Shown piece by piece: positions 58,834-64,000 of a stretch of 64,000 bases of DNA (within the stretch, counting starts at the first letter, position 1; every line of letters begins with the position of its first letter). The DNA is from Pseudomonas putida (lineage in GTDB: Bacteria > Pseudomonadota > Gammaproteobacteria > Pseudomonadales > Pseudomonadaceae): positions 124,055-188,054 of the forward strand of contig NZ_MNAH01000011.1 of NCBI RefSeq assembly GCF_001976065.1, given 5' to 3'. The translations under genes and the position numbers were made by a program. The notes under the pieces were generated by a model. That model had not been told where the DNA came from. It saw nothing but the letters and a program-made list of their open reading frames with translations, and ran no database searches.

Positions 58834-60342
58834 TCAAGTGGCCGGCTTCAGGCACCCCATCGCGTGCAACGCCCGGGCCAGCGCCGCGACGCGTTCCCGG
58901 GCCTGGTGTTCCGGGGTGCCGGCAAAACCGATCAGCAGGGCAGGTGGCAGGACATGCTCGATGCAGTAATCGCTCAAGGCGTAGGTGTGGATATTGTGTT
59001 GTGCCAGTTGCTTGGCAATCACGTCGTCATCCAGCGCCGGGGGTAGCCAGGCAATCAGGTGCATGCCGGCGTCCACCGGGGTAATCCTGAAGAACCCGCC
59101 GAGCTGTTCTTGCAGCTGTTCGACCAGGGCCTGCTGGCGAGCCTGGTACAGCGTGCGCAGGCGGCGGATGTGCCCCAGGAAGTGGCCTTCGACCATGAAG
59201 TCCGCCGTGGTCGCCTGCAGCACGGTAGGCGGGCTGCGATCCATCACTGCACGCAGGGTGCAGAAAGGTTCGACCAGGGCCTGGGGCAGGATCACGTAGC
59301 CCAGGCGCAGCGAGGGGAACAGTACTTTGCTGAAGGTCCCGACGTAGATCACCCGGGCCATCTGGTCCATGGCGTAGAGCGCGGGAAGCAGGCGACCGCT
59401 GTAGCGCAGTTCACTGTCGCAATCGTCCTCGATGATCCAGCTCTGCTGGCGCGCCGCCCAATCGATCAGGGCCTGGCGTCGCGCATAACTGAGGGTCACG
59501 CCCAGGGGATGCTGGCGCGAGGGGGTGGTGAACACCAGGCGCGCATCGGGGCAGCGGGCCAGGCCCTGCTGCACATCGATCCCTTGTTCATCGACACGCA
59601 GCGGCACTATCTGCGCGCCTTGGGCCTGCAAGGCGATGCGCGCGGCGATGTGCCCCGGGTCCTCCATCCACACGCTGTCCTGCGGGTTGAGCAGCAGCAT
59701 GCCCAGCAGATTGAAGGCTTGCTGCGCACCGGAAACGATGACCACCTGCCCGGCATCGCAGTCGATGCCCCGGGCGTCGAAGACGTACTCGGCGATGGCC
59801 GCGCGCAACGCCTGCAAGCCTTGCAGCTCGCCGTAACCGAGCATGGCTTTACTTGGCTTGAGCAGGTGGCGGTTCATCAGGCGCCGCCAGATCGTTTGCG
59901 GGAAGGCGTCGTAGGTGCTGTGGCTGGGCAGGAAGGAAGTCGGGGTCGACGGGTCCCAGTCGGCATAGGACACCCCGCGAAAGTGATCGCTGCGCAGCGA
60001 CAGCATCGACTGGCTCAGGTCGGACAGGCGAGGGGGTTGGCGCGCCTGCCCGTCGTCGACCAGCGTGCGCTGTTCCCACTCGGTGCCGACGTAGGTACCG
60101 GCCCCGGTGCGCGAGGCCAGGAAGCCTTCGGCGATCAACTGATCGAAGGCATTGAGGATGGTGATCCGCGACAGCGCCAGCTCCTTGCTCAGGGTGCGGG
60201 TCGATGGCAGGCGCACGCCGCCCTGGATCCGGCCACCGAGGATCTGCTTGCGAATCTGCAAGTACAGCTGGCGGTACAAGGGGATGGCACTGGCTCGGTC
60301 CAGCTCGATGGCCGACAGCAACAAACCTGCAGGGGATTTCAT
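58834..60342 (-). CDS. MocR/PdxR-family regulator (GntR + aminotransferase-like)
   Basis: A 502-residue MocR protein. A GntR winged helix (LYRQLYLQIRKQILGGRIQG to GAGTYV, about 18-85) is joined to a fold-type I aminotransferase-like domain with the PLP lysine in GTFSKVLFPSLRLGY and IIEDDCDSELRY. MKSPAGLLL at 60342 is the family-like start; an open frame up to 60480 lacks support. It is divergent from the quinone oxidoreductase gene and could control that operon or the TIM-barrel operon downstream. PLP plus an amine or amino acid is the likely effector. Confidence 0.86.
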   Translation of the reverse strand: MKSPAGLLLSAIELDRASAIPLYRQLYLQIRKQILGGRIQGGVRLPSTRTLSKELALSRITILNAFDQLIAEGFLASRTGAGTYVGTEWEQRTLVDDGQARQPPRLSDLSQSMLSLRSDHFRGVSYADWDPSTPTSFLPSHSTYDAFPQTIWRRLMNRHLLKPSKAMLGYGELQGLQALRAAIAEYVFDARGIDCDAGQVVIVSGAQQAFNLLGMLLLNPQDSVWMEDPGHIAARIALQAQGAQIVPLRVDEQGIDVQQGLARCPDARLVFTTPSRQHPLGVTLSYARRQALIDWAARQQSWIIEDDCDSELRYSGRLLPALYAMDQMARVIYVGTFSKVLFPSLRLGYVILPQALVEPFCTLRAVMDRSPPTVLQATTADFMVEGHFLGHIRRLRTLYQARQQALVEQLQEQLGGFFRITPVDAGMHLIAWLPPALDDDVIAKQLAQHNIHTYALSDYCIEHVLPPALLIGFAGTPEHQARERVAALARALHAMGCLKPAT

Positions 60343-60578
60343 GACGCGCTCGTCTGTTCGAAGTAGGGATTGACCTGAGCGCCGGCTGGCACCGTGGAGT
60401 GAAGGGTAGCGATCGGCACTGGATAAGTCATCCATCGCCGAGAACGCCACGGCGAGCCCTGTCATGAAATGAAAAGCCATTGTCGTCTGATGAGAAGCGG
60501 CTGGTTGGGCGTCATCCTACAGTCCAATCAGCGCAAATCGACGCAGCAGCCAATATTGCAGACTGGAGAACAAGAAAA

Positions 60579-61559
60579 ATGGCCAAAGCCGTACGCTTCT
60601 ACGAAACCGGTGGTCCCGACGTCCTTCGTTATGAGGATGTTGAAGTCGGCGATCCCGGTCCGGGTCAGGTTCGTCTGCGTCATGTAGCGGTCGGCCTGAA
60701 CTATGCCGACACCTACTTTCGCAACGGCACCTACCCGATCCCGATGCCCAACGGCATGGGGGTCGAGGCGTCCGGTGTGGTCCAGGCCATCGGCGAAGGC
60801 GTGACCAACGTCCAGGTCGGGGACCGTGTCACCTATACCGGCTTCCTCAACACCCTTGGCGCCTACAGCACCGAGCGCCTGATCGCTGCCGCGCCGCTGA
60901 TCAAGCTGCCGGAAACCATCAGCTTCGAAACCGCGGCGGCCATGACCATGCGCGGCCTGACGTCCTCGTACCTGATGCGTCGCATCTACGACTTCAAGGA
61001 AGGCGACACTATCCTGCTGCACGCTGCCGCCGGTGGCGTTGGCCTGATTGTTTCGCAGTGGGCCAAGTTGCTCGGCCTGAACGTGATCGGCACGGTTTCG
61101 ACCGAGCAAAAGGCTGAAATCGCCCGGGCTCACGGTTGCGACCATACTATCAATTACAGCCATGAAGACGTCGCTGCTCGCGTTCGCGAATTGACCGACG
61201 GCGTGGGCGTCAACGTGGTGTTCGACAGCGTTGGCAAGAACACCTTCATGGGCTCGCTGGATTCGTTGAAACCCCGTGGCCTGATGGTCTGCGTGGGTAC
61301 TGCATCCGGCCCGATCCCGGCGTTCGATCCGGTGATGCTGGCGATGAAAGGTTCGCTGTACCTGACCCGTCCGGCCCTGGCCAACTACATCAGCGACCCG
61401 GCGGAAAAAGCCGCCCTGGCCGGTGAGTTGTTCGACCACGTCGGCAGCGGCCGGATCAAGATCGAGATCAACCAGCACTACGCGTTGCAGGACGCGGTGC
61501 AGGCGCATCGCGATCTTGAGTCGCGCAAGACTACCGGCTCGTCGATTTTCGTCATTTAA
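60579..61559 (+). CDS. NADPH:quinone oxidoreductase (zeta-crystallin type)
   Basis: A 326-residue medium-chain dehydrogenase of the quinone oxidoreductase group without structural zinc. It shows YADTYFRNGTYPIPMPNGMG and the nucleotide-binding HAAAGGVGLIVSQWAKLLGL. The start ATG at 60579 follows a GGAG site some 11 bases upstream. It is 13 bases ahead of the TauD-like dioxygenase gene and so in the same operon. Enoyl or quinone reduction is likely; the electron acceptor is unknown. Confidence 0.85.
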   Translation: MAKAVRFYETGGPDVLRYEDVEVGDPGPGQVRLRHVAVGLNYADTYFRNGTYPIPMPNGMGVEASGVVQAIGEGVTNVQVGDRVTYTGFLNTLGAYSTERLIAAAPLIKLPETISFETAAAMTMRGLTSSYLMRRIYDFKEGDTILLHAAAGGVGLIVSQWAKLLGLNVIGTVSTEQKAEIARAHGCDHTINYSHEDVAARVRELTDGVGVNVVFDSVGKNTFMGSLDSLKPRGLMVCVGTASGPIPAFDPVMLAMKGSLYLTRPALANYISDPAEKAALAGELFDHVGSGRIKIEINQHYALQDAVQAHRDLESRKTTGSSIFVI

Positions 61560-61572
61560 GGAGCTGCCAGCC

Positions 61573-62421
61573 ATGAAAGTCGAACAATTGACCTGCAGCA
61601 TCGGTGCCGAACTGATCGGCGTGAACCTCGCCGACGCGGTGCATGACGACGGTCTGTTTGCCGAGATTCGTGCCCAGTTGCTCAAGCACCGAGTGGTGTT
61701 CCTGCGCGACCAGGACATCAGCCGCGCCGACCACGTGGCCTTCGCCCGCCGCTTCGGCGAACTGGAGGACCATCCGGTGGCCGGCAGCGATCCGGAGCAT
61801 CCAGGCCTGGTGCGCATCTACAAGAATCCTGACCAGCCGGTGGACCGCTACGAAAACGCCTGGCACACCGACGCCACCTGGCGCGAAGCACCGCCGATGG
61901 GCTGCGTGCTGCGCTGCGTGGAATGCCCGCCAGTGGGCGGCGACACCATGTGGACCAACATGGTCCAAGCCTATGCGAACCTGCCGCAAGACGTAAAGCT
62001 CAAGATCGCCGATCTGCGCGCCCGCCACAGCATCGAAGCGAGCTTCGGTGCCGCCATGCCGATTGAAAAACGCCTGGCGCTCAAGGCGATGTACCCGGAC
62101 GCCGAGCACCCGGTGGTGCGCACCCATCCGGAAACTGGCGAGAAAGTGCTGTTCGTCAACGCTTTCACCACCCACTTCAGCAACTACCACACCCCTGAGC
62201 GGGTGCGCTTCGGCCAGGACGCCAACCCTGGCGCCGGCGAGTTGCTGCGCTACCTGATCAGCCAGGCGTACATCCCTGAGTATCAGGTGCGCTGGCGCTG
62301 GAAGCCCAACAGCATCGCCATCTGGGACAACCGCAGTACCCAGCATTACGCCGTCATGGACTACCCGCCGTGCCATCGCAAGATGGAGCGTGCCGGGATC
62401 ATCGGCGACAAGACTTTCTGA
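61573..62421 (+). CDS. TauD/TfdA-family 2-oxoglutarate dioxygenase
   Basis: A 282-residue Fe(II)/2-oxoglutarate dioxygenase. The iron ligands appear in AWHTDATWR (His and Asp) and STQHYAV (distal His); the arginine that binds 2-oxoglutarate is probably the one in HRKMERAG. AGGAG nine bases upstream decides the start at 61573. Family members hydroxylate or desaturate sulfonates, aryloxyacids, betaines and similar; the substrate here is not known, though a butyrobetaine-like route is thinkable given the BKACE gene downstream. Confidence 0.85.
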   Translation: MKVEQLTCSIGAELIGVNLADAVHDDGLFAEIRAQLLKHRVVFLRDQDISRADHVAFARRFGELEDHPVAGSDPEHPGLVRIYKNPDQPVDRYENAWHTDATWREAPPMGCVLRCVECPPVGGDTMWTNMVQAYANLPQDVKLKIADLRARHSIEASFGAAMPIEKRLALKAMYPDAEHPVVRTHPETGEKVLFVNAFTTHFSNYHTPERVRFGQDANPGAGELLRYLISQAYIPEYQVRWRWKPNSIAIWDNRSTQHYAVMDYPPCHRKMERAGIIGDKTF

Positions 62422-62453
62422 TCCAACCCTTCTGCATACGCACTCGTGAACAC

Positions 62454-62480
62454 GTCCACCCGGCCACGACCCGGGTGGAC
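62454..62480. other. Strong intercistronic hairpin
   Basis: GTCCACCCGG and CCGGGTGGAC form a perfect 10-bp stem with a 7-base loop between the dioxygenase and BKACE genes. There is no T run, so it is more likely an RNA stability or attenuation element than a simple terminator. Confidence 0.55.
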
Positions 62481-62518
62481 GGACAATCATAAGAACTGGC
62501 ATACGAACTGGAGTAACC

Positions 62519-63571
62519 ATGCAATTCTTCGACGATTCCCTGCACCCCGAAAACATGGAAAAAGTGGTCATCACCGTGGCCCCGTACGGCCCTGAATGGA
62601 TGCCCGAAGACTTCCCTGAAGACATCCCGCTGACCATGGACGAGCAAGTCCAGAAAGCGGTCGAATGTTATGAGGCCGGTGCCACTGTTTTGCACCTGCA
62701 CGTGCGTGAACTGGATGGCAAGGGTTCCAAGCGTCTGTCCAAGTTCAACGAGCTGATCGCCGGTGTGCGCGAGGCCGTGCCAGACATGATCATCCAGGTC
62801 GGCGGCTCGATTTCCTTCGCCCCGGAAAGCGACGGTGAAGCGGCCAAGTGGCTGTCCGACGACACCCGCCACATGCTGGCCGAGCTGACGCCGAAACCGG
62901 ACCAGGTCACGGTGGCCATCAACACCACCCAGATGAACATCATGGAGCTGCTGTACCCGGAATACCTGGAAGGCACCTCCCTGGCCAATCCGCTGGTCCA
63001 GGCTGCCTACAGCGAGATGACCGTACCGGCAGGCCCGGCCTGGGTTGCCGAGCACCTCAAGCGCCTGATGGACAACGGCATCCAGCCGCACTTCCAGCTG
63101 ACCGGCATCCACGCCTACGAAACCCTTGAGCGCCTGGTGCGCAAGGGCATCTACAAGGGCCCACTGAACCTGACCTGGATCGGCATCGGCGGTGGTTTCG
63201 ACGGTCCGAACCCGTTCAACTTCTTCAACTTCATCCACCGTGTGCCGGACGGTTGCACCCTGACCTCCGAATCGCTGCTCAAGAACGTACTGCCGTTCAA
63301 CACCATGGCGATGTCCATGGGCCTACACCCGCGCGTTGGCAACGAAGACACTATCATTGATCACAAGGGCGAGCGTTTCGGCTCGGTTGCGCAGATCAAG
63401 CAAACCGTACGCATCGCCCACGAACTGGGTCGCGAAATCGCCACCGGCAAAGAAGCCCGTGAGATCTATCGCATCGGTGTGCAGTACGACAGCATCGAAG
63501 ACACCCTGTTGGCCAACGGCATGTCCCCCAACCGCAAGGCTGGGCAAAAAGGTGTGCCGCAACGCGGCTGA
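62519..63571 (+). CDS. Beta-keto acid cleavage enzyme (BKACE/Kce family, DUF849)
   Basis: A 350-residue member of the Kce family, slightly longer than the usual 270-310. The zinc-binding HLHVRE motif (about residues 59-64) and the second part GPLNLTWIGIGGGFDGPN are visible. These enzymes condense a beta-keto acid with acetyl-CoA and split it into a CoA ester plus acetoacetate. Members act on 3-keto-5-aminohexanoate, dehydrocarnitine and others. It is co-directional with the dioxygenase and quinone oxidoreductase genes and precedes an MFS importer, so it is the likely carbon-skeleton cleaving step. Confidence 0.85.
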   Translation: MQFFDDSLHPENMEKVVITVAPYGPEWMPEDFPEDIPLTMDEQVQKAVECYEAGATVLHLHVRELDGKGSKRLSKFNELIAGVREAVPDMIIQVGGSISFAPESDGEAAKWLSDDTRHMLAELTPKPDQVTVAINTTQMNIMELLYPEYLEGTSLANPLVQAAYSEMTVPAGPAWVAEHLKRLMDNGIQPHFQLTGIHAYETLERLVRKGIYKGPLNLTWIGIGGGFDGPNPFNFFNFIHRVPDGCTLTSESLLKNVLPFNTMAMSMGLHPRVGNEDTIIDHKGERFGSVAQIKQTVRIAHELGREIATGKEAREIYRIGVQYDSIEDTLLANGMSPNRKAGQKGVPQRG

Positions 63572-63659
63572 CCCGTGGTGCGCACGGGAGGCCGTGACCG
63601 CTCGTGCGCACTGCAAAACGCTTGATAACAAAAATAAATAAAAGCTTTGAGGAGGCTGC

Positions 63660-64000
63660 ATGGCCTTTCACCCAATCGCCGACGATGACGACGCTGGTTG
63701 CGTCAACGTTGCGCGTAAATATGCCTGGATTGTCTTCGCCCTGACGTTCGGCCTGTTGATTTCCGATTACATGTCGCGCCAGGTGCTCAATGCGGTGTTC
63801 CCGCTGCTCAAGAGCGAGTGGGCACTGAGCGACGGCCAGCTTGGCCTGCTCAGTGGCATTGTCGCCTTGATGGTCGGCCTGCTGACCTTCCCGCTGTCGC
63901 TGATGGCCGACCGCTTCGGTCGGGTCAAGAGCCTGGCGCTGATGGCGATGCTGTGGAGCGTGGCCACTTTGGGCTGTGCCTTGGCGCAGGACTATCAGCA
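63660..64000 (+). CDS. MFS transporter, 5' part cut by the window edge
   Basis: The first 113 residues of a major facilitator, beginning MAFHPIADDDDAG, with helices from about residue 20 and the GLLTFPLSLMADRFGRVK loop motif between helices 2 and 3. GAGGAGG lies about 5 bases before the ATG at 63660. The rest lies outside the window. It is probably the importer for the substrate of the oxidoreductase-dioxygenase-BKACE operon. Confidence 0.82.
   Translation, partial: MAFHPIADDDDAGCVNVARKYAWIVFALTFGLLISDYMSRQVLNAVFPLLKSEWALSDGQLGLLSGIVALMVGLLTFPLSLMADRFGRVKSLALMAMLWSVATLGCALAQDYQ

Noticed and set aside
58834..60480. An N-terminal extension of the MocR protein up to 60480
   Set aside because: The extra 46 residues do not resemble the family and have no ribosome site; the family-like start is at 60342.

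Overview
The window reads as a chromosomal stretch of a Pseudomonas, most likely of the P. fluorescens group. The evidence is high GC and matching codon use throughout, benABCD under an AraC/XylS-type activator, and many intergenic palindromic repeats of the CTGTAGGAGC...GCTCCTACAG and GTGGGAGCGAGC types. No rRNA, tRNA, CRISPR, phage or intact insertion sequence was seen. It is catabolic territory, with several substrate modules next to each other and mostly separated by repeat-rich spacers.

Layout. 0-4.6 kb: 3' end of benR, then benABCD (benzoate to catechol), with two BenR half-sites visible before benA. 4.6-9.4 kb: small or hypothetical genes, a lipoprotein remnant, an Rrf2 regulator divergent from an NDH-2-like dehydrogenase, and an XRE-cupin regulator. 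9.4-31.6 kb: a methylated-amine region. It holds gmaS-mgsABC-amt behind a sigma-54-like promoter, then on the minus strand folD, an APC permease, tdm, tmm, purU and the four subunits of a heme-dependent dimethylamine demethylase. A soluble histidine kinase, a NarL-type response regulator and a PAS-only protein diverge from it, followed by an NCS1 permease and a cysteine hydrolase. Together these can take trimethylamine through TMAO, dimethylamine and methylamine to N-methylglutamate, with FolD and PurU draining C1 units to formate. N-methylglutamate dehydrogenase is not in the window.

32-49.5 kb is the most novel part. A luciferase-like monooxygenase, two paralogous flavin reductases, two aldehyde dehydrogenases, an alpha/beta hydrolase, a DUF1185 protein, a carboxymuconolactone-decarboxylase-like protein, a RibBA-like flavin gene, a DUF1330 protein, an NCS1 permease and a PotABCD-type ABC importer are tied together by one operator, TGGWATACCATAATAY. 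It occurs at six promoters covering seven transcription starts. The FCD-type GntR regulator encoded inside the region is the natural candidate to read it. This looks like a flavin-dependent route for an unidentified, probably nitrogenous, compound. The substrate cannot be read from the sequence.

49.6-58.8 kb: an AraC regulator, hydantoinase/oxoprolinase A and B subunits with a 10-bp direct repeat upstream, a secreted alpha/beta hydrolase, an MFS transporter and a TIM-barrel protein. 58.8-64 kb: a MocR-type regulator divergent from a quinone oxidoreductase, a TauD-like dioxygenase, a beta-keto acid cleavage enzyme and the start of an MFS transporter cut by the window edge. A roughly 0.85-kb inverted-repeat structure sits at 35.47-36.33 kb.
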